Shown here in pieces: positions 1 to 10,500 of a stretch of 44,944 nucleotides of DNA. Below the pieces are notes generated by a model. The model ran no database searches. It saw only the letters and a list, made by a program, of their open reading frames with translations, and was not told where the DNA came from. The position numbers and the translations under genes were made by a program. The stretch lies in the NCBI GenBank assembly GCA_029339195.1, contig JAPTJF010000489.1:1-44944 (forward strand). Direction: 5' to 3'. Each line of letters begins with the position of its first letter. Position 1 is the first letter of the stretch. This DNA is from Micractinium sp. NFX-FRZ (taxonomy: Eukaryota; Chlorophyta; Trebouxiophyceae; Chlorellales; Chlorellaceae).

Positions 1-709
1 GAGCGGGTGTAGAGGGAGTGGCAGGCAGCGGCAGCGCGCCAGCCTGCCCCCGTGAGGCTGACCCCACACAGAGGATAAGCAATGTATTGTTATTGATTGA
101 TTGAATTGATTGAATTGATTGAGCGGGGCGCTGCCTAGCAACTCGATGGTGGTCAGGACTAGCGGGGACTTTGGCACGGTCAGGCAGCGCAGCAAAAAAA
201 AAAAGCAGCGCCACCTGCCAAGCGGAGCGCAGCACCCCAGTGCTGCAGTTGGCTGGGAGAGCTACACACATGCAACCCCGGGGACAATGAAAATGAATGC
301 ACTGCCTACACTGTCGCGTCGCAACGCCTCTGCAGCTGCAGCACACAGTGCTTCCTGGACAAGGTCAGGTGGGGGTGTGCTGGATAACAGCGGCACCGCC
401 CGCCCCCGCCCTTGCGCCCCACCTGCGGCCTTCCCATGCCGGTGGGCCAGTTCAATGTTGCCAGCCGACAATTGTTTGCTTGCTGCACCCAACCACTGCT
501 CCCGACCGATACTCCCCACCAATTGAACACACGCCCAGGTACCCCTTGTCTCACCGGGCCCTGTTTGATGTGCCCTTCTTTACAGGCATGGCATTATGGT
601 ACAGGTGTTGCAGCAGGAGAGGCAAGGCAGGAGAGGCAAGGCAGTGGGGGGGGGGGGCCGCCATGGGGGTCCACACCTCTGCTGGTTTCCTCAACCCACG
701 CCCAAGGGC

Positions 710-739
710 GTATTCTTCTTCTTCTTCTTCTTCTTCTTC
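710..739. repeat. TTC trinucleotide microsatellite
   Basis: An almost pure run of TTC, about nine units. It creates a poly-Glu stretch in antisense reading frames, which explains the spurious open frames across it. Confidence 0.9.
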
Positions 740-864
740 AGGAGAGGCAAAGCAGGCGGGGCGGGGCCCCCTGCTCTGACTGAAAGCATGCACACGAGTG
801 ACCTTGAGTGGGGAACAGTTGGTTGGGTGGGTCTGTACAGAGTGATCGAATGGGAAAAGCTGGG

Positions 865-1080
865 TGCTGGCGGTGGGAAGGGCGGGGTGCGAGTGTGAAG
901 GGGTGTGAAGGTGGGCATGTAGACGTGAGGTGCTGGCGGTGGGAAGGGCGGGGTGCGGGTGTGTGAAGGTGGGCATGCAGACGTGAGGTGCTGGCGGTGG
1001 GAAGGGCGGGTGTGAAGGGGTGTGAAGGTGGGCATGTGCAGACGTGAGGTGCTGGCGGGGGGAAGGGTGGGGTGCGGGGG
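865..1080. repeat. GC-rich minisatellite, about 3.5 copies of a ~60-bp unit
   Basis: The core TGCTGGCGGTGGGAAGGG recurs at 865, 931 and 989, with a variant at 1050, giving spacings of 66, 58 and 61 bases. The linking part reads like GTGTGAAGGTGGGCATG followed by AGACGTGAGG. Unit lengths differ by small indels, so this is a drifting tandem array and not coding sequence. Confidence 0.85.
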
Positions 1081-1486
1081 AGCTGGCCTGCCACGCCTGG
1101 GCAGGGGCCACCCCCTGGGCAGCAGACGCAGCCGACAGTGAAGAGGCGGCAAACACAGAGGGTGGTGGCCCCGTGGGGCGGCGCTGGTGAGTGATATGCT
1201 GGCATGGGCGCTGCCGCCGGATGCAGGGGGCCAGCCGACAGGGCATGGTCCACACGTTATGCTATGTTGGGTGCTGGGCGTCAGTTCATTCAGGGGCCGC
1301 CCTGTTGGGCTTGAAGGGGGTGCGGACGGCCGGGACACCCTCAGCGGAGCGGCTGACGGGGGCTCCGCCAGGCCCCGGCTGTCTGTCGGAGCAGCAGCGG
1401 CATTGGGCACTGGGCAGCTGGCTGGCCGCGCAGCGTTGTGCCGCCACCGCAAAGACTGCGTGGTGTAGCGTGTGTGGGCCAGCCGA

Positions 1487-2132
1487 CTAGGGGGCACCGC
1501 CCACCTGGCTGGGCTCGTCCGCGGCTGCACCCTGCTCCTCACCCCCCTGCTCCTCCTCCCCAGCTGCGCCCGGCAGCGACGCCTGGCCACCTGCCGCTGC
1601 CTGCTGTGCTACCTCCTGCTGCCCAGCTGGCTGTGGCTGCTGCGGCGCTGCCGGCGGCTGGCCAGCTGGCGCCACCTGCTGCGCTGCCTGCTGCGGCGCA
1701 TGCCCCATCGCTGCATGCGCTGCGCTGCCGATTGCGTGAGCGTGCACCGGCTGCAGGCCGCGCTGCTGTGCCACGCTGGCTCCTGAGAGGGAGGGAAAGC
1801 CGGGGGTCCACCGCTGGTGGGGTTGGTGCTGCTCCTGCTGCTGCGGCCAGAGCAGCCCCCCTGCAAAGGGCGGCGCCAGGCTAGCGGGCGGCGCTGGCTG
1901 CGCCACCGACGGCGGCGACGGCTGCGGCTGCCGCTGCATGAAGCGCCGCTGCGAGCGCTCGCCGTCGCGCAGCCCGATGTCGCCGTGGGTGAGAAATGTT
2001 TCGTCCACTGACTCAGGGATGATGGTGTCCACCCCATGCGATGCCTGCCATGCATGCTGGCCAGGCACCGAGTGCTCCGCCACCTGGCTGACTGCACCTC
2101 CTGCCGGCGCAGCATGCCCGCTGCCGGCACTG

Positions 2133-2177
<45 letters not shown>

Positions 2178-2906
2178 GCGGGGGGCTGGGCGGCAGCGAC
2201 GCTGAGCGAGCCTGCTGGGGGGCCCACCGCCTGCCCCTGAGACACCTCCTCTGCGGCACTCTCCAGCACCCGTGCCCACAGCCAGCGGCCAGACTCTGCC
2301 TCAGTGGGGGCAGGGGAAGCAGTGGCGGCGCCCTCAGACTGCGCCGCCCCAGCCGCAGCCGCTGCCGCTGCCGCGCTGCCCGCTGCCTCGTCTTCAGGCG
2401 GCGCCTGCGGTGTAAACCAGGCGTGTGCTGCCAGCACCGGGTTGGACTCCTGGGCGCGCGGCCCAGCAGGAAGCTTGCTGCCGCCCGCCGCCAGGGGTGC
2501 CCCGCCCGCCAGCTGCAGTGGAGGCAGCATGGCCATCCTTGGCTGCCTCACGCTGCCTGCCTCTGCAGGGTGCACGCTGCCGGCTGCAGGCGCCGCGCCA
2601 CCAGACGGCAGCCCCGCAGCGGCCGCCTCAGCAGCTGGCTGGGCCTGCGAGGGGCTGGCCAGGTTCTCTCCCACCAGCGTGGGCGACAGCAGGCCAGCAA
2701 ACGCAGGCGGCGGCGACCACAGCGGCAGCTGCGAGGCAGCTGCTGCCTGCGGCGCTGCCAGCTGGCTGCCGGCATGCACTGAGCCCTGTGGCCCTGCGCC
2801 GCCGCTGCCGCTGGGCTGTGCCACGCTGCTCTGACCCTGCCCGCCGCCAGTGCCTTGCATGAAGGAGCTGACAGCGTCAAGCGCTGCCACCACCTCCGCT
2901 ACAGGC

Positions 2907-2944
<38 letters not shown>

Positions 2945-4359
2945 AGGCGCCTCCTCGCCCGCCTCCTCCACGCCCTCATCTTCCTCCCAGAGCTCCTCCT
3001 CCAGGCCCAGCTCAGCAAGCCCCACATCCAGCGGGTCCTCCTCGGGCCCCACCAGGATGGGCTCGGGCCCTGCTGCGGCGGGCGGCGCAGGCGCTGCAGC
3101 CGCGCTGGAGGGACCCGCACCCTCCTCTGCCTGCACTGCCGCCGGTGCCTCCCTGGCTGCTGCTCCCGCCGCCTCGTCTGCTGCTGCCTTGGCTGCTGCT
3201 GCTGCTGCCTCGGCTGCCTGCAGCGCCTCGCCAGGCTTGCCCAGCATGAGCAGGCCGCGGCCCAGGGGCACCAGCACGTGGCCGCCCTTCCACTCCTTGG
3301 GCAGGAAGGGGGTGGACTTCACCTCGGTGATCTGGAAACAGCAGGGTGAATGCATGCGCAGAGATGGTGGGTGAGTGAAAGGAGGTAAAGGTTGAATTGC
3401 CTGGCTGCCTGCAAGTCACGCAGGCAGGCAAGCAGCAGCGCTCCATGATGGCGCGCCAGGCAAGAGGGCATGGCGGCTGTTAAGGCCAGGACACATCCAA
3501 CAATCGCCGCCGAGCCCTTCCTTACCGCCCCCTCCGCTCCCCTGCCCAGCACTCCTACGCCCTGCACCCCTCACCACCCCTCGACAACCTATTCCACCCA
3601 CCTGCACCCGCTTGAAGAAGGGCGTGGGGCAGTTGCCCACGTGCGCCGCCTCCACTCCCGGCAGCAGCTGCCCCGTGGCCACAGCAATGCCCAGGATGGG
3701 CTCCACAATGGTGACTGGCACTGGCTGCTGGGTGCTGATCAGCTGCTCGCCGCCGTGCACCAGCTGCGCCTCGCGGTCGGCGTCGCTGTACCGCCCCTCT
3801 GCAGCGCGCGCTTCAAAGAGCTCTGGGTCGCCGCTGCAGCTGAACAGTCTCGCCGCCCCGCTGGGAGTCAGCGTGCCGCCCTGCAGAGTGGAGAGGGGCA
3901 GCAGTAGGGCAGTGAGAGGTTGCGCTGCTGGGCTGGCAACAGCATGCGGCACGCCCATCACACAGCAGCTTTCACAAAGATGCAGCCACAAGAGTGCACG
4001 TCATCAGTGGGCAGCCGCACGGATTGGCTGGCGCTAGAGCACTGAAAGCGCCCAGCTGGCAATCAACCCCGCCGTGGGCAGAGGCCCCTGCTGCCGGCCT
4101 CCCGTTGCCACCTGGCATCTGTGGTCAGCCCTGTGCTCACCTCTGTGGCCGCCACAAACGAGCTCGCCACCGGGTGGGCCACCTCTGCCAGGCCCAGGCC
4201 CTTCACTACTGCCGCCGGCAGGGTTGCCTTGGACACATGGCCGGTCCTGGCCCCCAGCGGCTGCAGCCTGAGGTGGTGGAAGTCCACGCGGCGGGCACCT
4301 GCATGGCCCTGGCTCACCAGGCTGAGCCGCACCACTCCAGAAAACTGCGGCAGTTCCAT
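1487..4359 (-). CDS. PolyQ/Ala-rich protein of unknown function
   Basis: Three exons join in phase: 4359-4141, 3880-3602 and 3331-1487, giving about 780 residues. I do not recognise the family. The first ~190 residues look like an ordered domain (for example PTPFFKRV, then FLPKEWKGGH and LVPLGRGLL). The rest is low complexity, rich in Ala, Gln, Pro and Gly. It contains two pure Gln runs encoded by CAG repeats (plus-strand 2909-2944 and 2134-2176) and an acidic patch around ELGLEEELWEEDEG. No membrane segment or signal peptide is seen. The ATG at 4359 is the first in frame with the conserved block; an upstream in-frame ATG near 4458 is possible. The exon edges have good GTGAGC and GTGGGT donors. 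A disordered nuclear or regulatory protein would fit the composition, but that is only a guess. Confidence 0.65.
2134..2176 (-). repeat. CAG repeat encoding a polyglutamine tract
   Basis: An almost pure CTG run on the plus strand, CAG in the gene sense, with one TTG interruption. It is translated as a Gln run inside the last exon of the polyQ gene. Length variation between strains would be expected. Confidence 0.9.
2909..2944 (-). repeat. CAG repeat encoding a second polyglutamine tract
   Basis: Twelve consecutive CTG units on the plus strand, read as Gln12 in the polyQ gene just after an acidic stretch. Confidence 0.9.
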
Positions 4360-5250
4360 GGGAAAGCAAGTGACAGTGCAGTGCCTGCCGTGAAACAGTC
4401 TGTGGAATGAGTACAGGTATCCACACACGGCCTCCCCTCCCTCCTGTGCAAGGTGCACGTGGCAACATCTTTTACTGGCCCTCCTGATGCCTTTCTCATC
4501 GGGGCATTGGTTTTATTCGATCATGCAGGGGGCATCGGTTTTGCTACTGTGGCACGAAGGAGGGTTCCCGAAGGGCCGAAATGCATTTTATAGGCGTATT
4601 GCGCGGTATGTACACCCTCTCCTGGGTGCCCCTAGGGTGTTCCCTGCGCCAGTCTTTCTGTTAGCGGCTTGTGGCTGCGTGATTGGGCCTGCCCGGCAAT
4701 GGTGCCAAGACGAGCTGGCCCGGTGGCTCAGCCAGGGCGTGTATTGCACACTGCACACTGTGCGCGTGGTTGGTGACAGCCCCGAGGCAGCCCAAGGAGA
4801 CTGCCCAGCTGCTGCTGGACATGCTGGGCTGCCGGGCCAGGGAGGGCCCACGCACTGCTGTAGGGGAAGGGGACTCCCGTACGGCCCGCGCGCAAGCTCC
4901 GTCCCGGTGGCCTGCTCGCCGGCCACCATCTCACGGTTGGCTGGGGTGGGTGCACTCCTGTCCTCCCTGTGCCACCTGTCAGGGGGTTCCCTGTGCCACA
5001 TGTCAGTCACCAGGCCAACTTAACATCTGCAGAAGCCACGCTGCGCGCCTGCAAAAACCCTAGCATGACAGATGCTGTTGCCCGCCCCCCACCTATGCAA
5101 CATCATGGCATCCATTTGCTCCTGGTGCAGAAGAGCGCGTTGCATCAGGCTGCGGTTAGCCAGCTGCCTGCCATAGGCAGGACCGCCTGCCTTTGCCGCT
5201 GCTCCAGCGGCCCCGCGCCCCTCGCCGCTTGCTCGGCCTGCCACCAACGA
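4360..5250. promoter_or_regulatory. Divergent intergenic region between the polyQ gene and the type I membrane protein gene
   Basis: An 891-base gap between two divergently oriented start codons, so it must hold both promoters and 5' leaders. I see no clear TATA box or conserved element. The sequence GGGTTCCCTGTGCCACATGTCAG partly repeats the bases just before it (about 4968-5005), a small local duplication. Confidence 0.4.
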
Positions 5251-6919
5251 ATGGTGCCGCTCCATGCGCTGTTTGCGCTGCTCCTGGCACTCGCGTGCGG
5301 GAGTGCGGTGCGGGCGGCGCCGCTGGGGGAGACAGCCGCAGAGGAGGGCGTGCGCACATTACTGTTCAACACGCCTCGCCAGGCGGACATCGTCAACATT
5401 GGAGGCGAGCCCGTCAGGTGGGGAAGCTGATGCCGCCGCCGCCGATGCCGCCGCCGCCCGCCGCCGCCGCCTGCAGCCTGCCATTGGGAGCACTCCACGG
5501 CCGCGCTCGCACTGTATGTCAGGAAACTCTGCATGCATACGCTGCCGTGCAGGTACCACCTGGCGGGGCTGCAGCAGGGCAAGGGCTACGAAGTGCGAGT
5601 GTCCTTCCCCGGCACGGTGCGCCTCTGCTGCCCCTACGCACCGGCTCTCCCTCCTGCAACACCTCTGTGCCGAGCGGCGTGCATCCCGGGGGTGTGACCG
5701 CTTGACATGCACACACATGCATGCGCGGAAGTCAGTCAGTCAGTCAGCACCCGCCTTGGCACCCTCCCGTGCCCCGTGCAGAACCCGGTGCGCGTGCGGC
5801 TCTGGCTGGAGGGCCCCGCCGGCGGCAGCGGCAGCGGCAGCGGCAGCACAGCTGGGCACCGTCGGCAGCTGTTGCCAGGCAGGGGCGGCCGTGGTGGCGG
5901 GCGCAAGCTGTTGGACGCAGAGAAGATCATGTTTGCAACCGACCACGAGGGCCGCGTGTGGCTGGAGGGGGCGGGGCGAGCGGTGAGAACAGGGGTGGGG
6001 GCCTGGGGGCATGGGCAGTGTTACGGCTGTGGCGGTGCGGCAATGCACGGGCAGTAAGGCACCCACTCTGCCCAGCTGAATTCGCCTGGCGGGTGCCCCT
6101 GCTCAACCGACGGTGTGGGCTGGGCAGGCGCTGCACACGCACGTGCATACCACTGCACACACGCTCGCTAGAGCACCGCTGGTGTGCCTGTGGCCTCACT
6201 TTTGTCTGTGCCTGGCCCTGCCCCTGTGGGCATTCTTTTCAATTGCATACGCGCAGTTCTCATCAGTCAGTGTGATGTTCCGAGCGGAGCCGTGGGGCCG
6301 CTGGCGGAAGCCGCAGCAGGCACCCAAACAGCTGGTGTATGATATAGGTGGGCGGGCAGGGGAGGGGAGGGAGGTTGAGAGGGGGGCAAATCAGCGGAGG
6401 GAGGACGGGACGGGTGGACAAGGGGAGCGGCAGAGGAGAGGGATGCACACGCCAGGCGCGAGAATGACGTGCGGTATTGGGTTGATGGTGTTATGGGGTT
6501 CTCCAGCTGGCAGGAGCATCTCACACGCATGGGAAGCGGGCAGCTGGGGGGCAGCGCTGCATGCTGCAGCTATGTTGCGCAACCCAGCCGGCTTCCTCAC
6601 TCCGTGTGCCCCCCGGTGGCCCACCTCCTCTGCTGTGCTTTTGCTGTCCTTGACATAAAATTTGTACCAACCTGCCCTTATGGGAACATGGCTTCCTGCT
6701 GCAGTGCTGGAGCAGAGCACTCTGGGCGTGCCCCACTCGGCGCTGCCGCTGCTGGTAGCGGCAGTGGTGCTGGTGCTGCTGGCGGCGGCGGCGGTCCCTT
6801 GGTGGGCCAGCAAGGGGGTGCCAGCTGTCATGCTCTGGCTCAACGGCAGCTCAGCAGCAGGGGGGCCGGCAGCGGTTGGGTCGCCGCGGCCATGGCGCAC
6901 GCCGCTGATGGCCCAGTGA
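5251..6919 (+). CDS. Putative type I ER/secretory membrane protein of unknown function
   Basis: Five exons join in phase (5251-5417, 5553-5616, 5782-5982, 6257-6347, 6705-6919) for about 245 residues. The product starts with a clear signal peptide (hydrophobic FALLLALACGSAVRA), then a lumenal or extracellular domain. That domain includes YHLAGLQQGKGYEVRVSFPG, a Gly/Ser repeat and the block RKLLDAEKIMFATD. It ends with one membrane helix (LPLLVAAVVLVLLAAAAVPWW) and a short tail. The block order (beta-rich domain, a RKLLDAEK-like motif, then STLGVPHSA just before the helix) recalls a conserved plant family of uncharacterised single-pass membrane proteins, but I cannot name it with confidence. 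The start codon is chosen because it begins the signal peptide directly. All introns are GT-AG. Confidence 0.7.
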
Positions 6920-7522
6920 GGGCGCCGCCTGCCCTCTGGCTGCTGCCTCCTAGCTAGATGCAACCTAGATAGCCCGTCGGTCAACTATTCGTTCAGTGTG
7001 TAGCCTACTAGTAGTAACTTGTACACCCTGTGTAGCTGGATGCATGTGAGGAACTTGCACCCCTCTATATGTGTGCATAAAATACGGATGCCTCGCCTTG
7101 CGTGCGAGTGCGCGTGATGTTGCCCCTCAACTGCATGTCCCCTTGTTTACCACAATTCACCCCCTCGTACTCACACCCTCCTCTGCTCGCCTGTCACTCT
7201 GTTCTGCGTGCCGCACTACTCACGTTCCGCCCACCCTCGCATGTACCCCCCGCACGCCAGCGCCGTGCGCTGCAGCTGTTGCACACTGCTCTTCTTTGTG
7301 GCTCCCACCTATAGACCCTGCTTATGCGCCTGGCTGGTTGGCGTCCTTATTGTTCACAGGGCCTTCATCCGCCCTTGCTTCATGCAAGAATCGTGATTTT
7401 AGGTGAAAGAAAGTAACTGTGGTAGAGACACGTATAAAAGAAATGCTGTGGTGAATGCCACCACACCCGGCATCAGATGAATGAAGAGCGTGAGCCAGGG
7501 AGGGCAAGGCGTTGCAGCCACC
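6920..7522. other. Convergent intergenic region
   Basis: It lies between the stop codons of two converging genes, so it should be mostly 3' untranslated sequence of both. No gene, repeat or clear TGTAA polyadenylation signal was found. Confidence 0.4.
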
Positions 7523-10500
7523 TCAACTGGAGGTCCTCTTGAAGAACGCATCCAGTGGACCGCCGCCCTGCCGTGCCTGCTTCTGCGGCTGCCGGCTGCC
7601 GGCAATTGGCTTGGCCGGGGCGCCACGCTTGCGTGCCGCTGCCGTTGCTGCCGCGGCCTGTGCTGCCCGCGCCTCCTCTGCCTGAAGCCTCAGAGCAAGT
7701 GCCAGGCTGGCGTGCTCTTCCGCAGACAAATCGTCAGCATGTGCAGCTGCAGCGGCGGCAGTGGCTACCTGGGGCCTGCCGCTGCCACCGCCAGCAAACA
7801 TGTGTTGCAGGGCAAGAGCCTCGGCATTCCGGTAGGTTGCAGGCCTGCCCTGCAGAGTCGCTGCGGGCGGCTGCTTGGGCGGCTGTGTGGACGGCTGGTC
7901 CCTGTGCAGCTGTGCCGGCTGCACATGCAGTTGCTGCTGCCGCTGCTGCCGGGCCTGTTGCACTGACGTGGCTGGCTGCTGCTGACCTGGACTCGCTGCT
8001 GCGGAAGGATCGAGTGGCTGCTGGTGGTCGTTGCCAGCGCCCTGCTGCTGGCCAGCTGCCGCTGCCGCGCTGGCAGCTGCCGCCCACTGGCCTGGGTGGG
8101 GTGAGGGTGCCGCCGCCCCCTTCTGCACGAACGCAGCGATGCCCAGCTGGCCTGGAGGGGCAGCCTGCTGTGCTGAGCTGGTGCCCTCATATGCCAGGGA
8201 CACAGCCAGTCGGGTCAGCTGCCATCCGCTAGGTGCAACCGCAGGGCGCAGCAGTGCCAATGCTGCCGACACTACCGCGCCAACGGGTGCCGGCGCCTCC
8301 TTCTGCTGCGCCTGCTCTGCCTGCTGCGCTCCCCGCATGGCTGCTGGCGCGGTCGAGCTGGGATCCGCATCTGTTCCCGCCCCTGCCGGCTGCTGCTGCC
8401 CCCGCTGCTGCCGCTGCTGCGCCTCCTGCTGCGCCTGCTGTGCAGCCGCATCTGCATCTGCAGCAGCTGTCTCCGTGTCGGCAGCCGCGCCCTGGCCAGC
8501 CTGCAGCCACGCCTGAACCTCAGCTGGCACTGGGGACGACTTGCTGCGTGGGTTGCTGCCGTAACCTTGGCGGAAGCTCACGACAAGCTTGGAAGGCAGG
8601 CGCCGGTGCTCCCGTGTGTCCTGCGCCATGGCGGGCGGGCGGGAGCGGCTCATCAGGCACAAACAGGGGTCCAGCAGCAGGGGCCAGTGCTGCGGACGTA
8701 GGCGGAATGGTACGGCCAAGTCCCAAGGCTGGGCGGCAACGCGGGGACACACGTGCGCCGACCCTGGGCCCTGGGCACCCGAGCACCCCCCCGCACCTGT
8801 GCGGCCCGCGCCAGCAGCGTGCGTGCCAGCGGCGCAAGCTCGCTGCCGGCGGCTGGTTCAGAGGTGAGCGGCGGGAAGGAGCGCTCGGCTGCGATGCTCT
8901 TCTGAGGGCCGCGCTCACGCACGCGGGTGTCGTCCTGCACACAGCACACAGTACACAGTACAGTTCACACGTTATAGTACGCAGTGCAGTACAGTATATA
9001 CTACAGTACACAGTACAAACACATGCGCTATTTTCAGCGCAGCTGGGCAGGCACATGCATGTATGGCACAGGCTGCTAGGGAGGCCGCTGTCATATGCCA
9101 ATGCCTAACCTGGAACCAACTCTCACAGGCCCCGTGCCGTAGACATCCTCACCCACAAGCAAACCCCACACCCTTGCCTTTATGCCTGCAAACTGCCCCC
9201 CTCCCTTGCCTCCCCCCTGCCGCCCACCTGCGCCAGCGGCAGTGCAGCCAGGAAGGCGCCCTGGGCCTCCCCAAACCGCCCGACCAGGTCCGCCCTGCTG
9301 TAGGCAGCCAGATCCCCCACAGTGGCCACGCCCAGCTGGCTGGCCACTGCCGCCCCAAACTTGCCCCTGCAAGCATGGATGGAGGGTGAATGGAGAGGGG
9401 TTGGATGCAAGTCCCCCATAGTGGTGGTCACACCCAGGCTGGCTGGCCACGGCCTCAGGGGGTGCACAGGAGCGCCGGGGAGCGGCAGCCCTGTGCCGTC
9501 AGGCAGCGTCTAAAATGAGCACTTGCACTGCCCTGAGACAGCAACAGCGGCAGCAGGCGGCAGCCAACAGCCAGCAGCAGCCCTCCAGGCCGGCTGCCGC
9601 TGCCCCCACCTGAGCATGGGAACCTTTTGCAGCGGCATGCTGCGCATGAAGGGCACTGCCACGTCATCAGGCAGCACCGTCAGTCCATCCGGCTTGCCCA
9701 GTGGGCTGGCCAGGCGTGCCAGCAGCTTGTTCCGAGACACCCCACAGGAGACGGTGAGTCCCAGGTGCTCCTGGATGGCCCGCCGCATCGCAGCTGCCAG
9801 CCGCACACCCTGCTGCAGGTCGGGTGGCAGCGCACGCCACTGCTGCTCCAGCCCCGCGCTGAGAAGCTGCTGCTGCTGTGTCTGCTGCTCCTGCTGCGGC
9901 TGCTGCTGCTGGGCGCTAGGCGGCGGCGTTGCTCCGGACAGCACCCGCAGGCCGGCGGGCGGCAGCCATCCAGGCTCGGGGCTGCCCCTGCAGGCTGCAG
10001 AACATGTGGGCCACACATGTTCGGACATCTGGCACGCAAAGCATGCCTTTTACAGATGGATGGCAGACAAGGGCAGAGACGGAGGGCCCCCTTCCGGGAC
10101 AGGTATATAGCAGGCACCGCAGTAGGGATGCAAGAGGAGGGCAGTGTAGTTTCGGTAACCATTCGGGCGACAGAGGCCCACATGCCAAGACGTCCAGGGG
10201 CAGTCATTGCAGGAGGGTGTGCAAGGCAGGGCACGCAGTCTTTCCGCTAACGTGCAGACCAGATGACAAGAAACCCTCCAAGAGGAAGGTAGTATTACGC
10301 AACCAGCAGGCGCAGGCAGAGGCCCACCTGCCGAGAGGTCGAGGTAGCAGTCGTCGTAAGATGAGCGCTCCACCTGGCCGTCGGGTGCAAAGGAGCGCAG
10401 CAGGTCCTGCACCTGATGGGACACCTGCAAGGTTGCAAGGCAGGGTTGCAATCCATCAGGCAAGGTAAACCGTCCAGTTCAATCTGAGGTGAACCGTGAG

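Larger units (their letters stand above)
1..1486. other. Left-end non-coding region
   Basis: No convincing gene is seen. The open frames here are made of repeats and have no recognisable protein character. The stretch holds a short TTGATTGAA-type repeat (about 85-121), a TTC run (about 710-739) and a minisatellite (865-1080). Its right end lies just downstream of the stop codon of the minus-strand polyQ gene, so part of it is probably that gene's 3' untranslated region. Confidence 0.5.

Noticed and set aside
691..1590. Several long minus-strand open frames across the left end
   Set aside because: They translate the minisatellite and the TTC run; the repeat units differ by indels, so the reading frame is not kept between copies.
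8233..9108. Plus-strand 291-codon open frame over the polymerase last exons
   Set aside because: It is antisense to exons with clear Pol eta motifs and a PIP-like ending, and has no recognisable domain.
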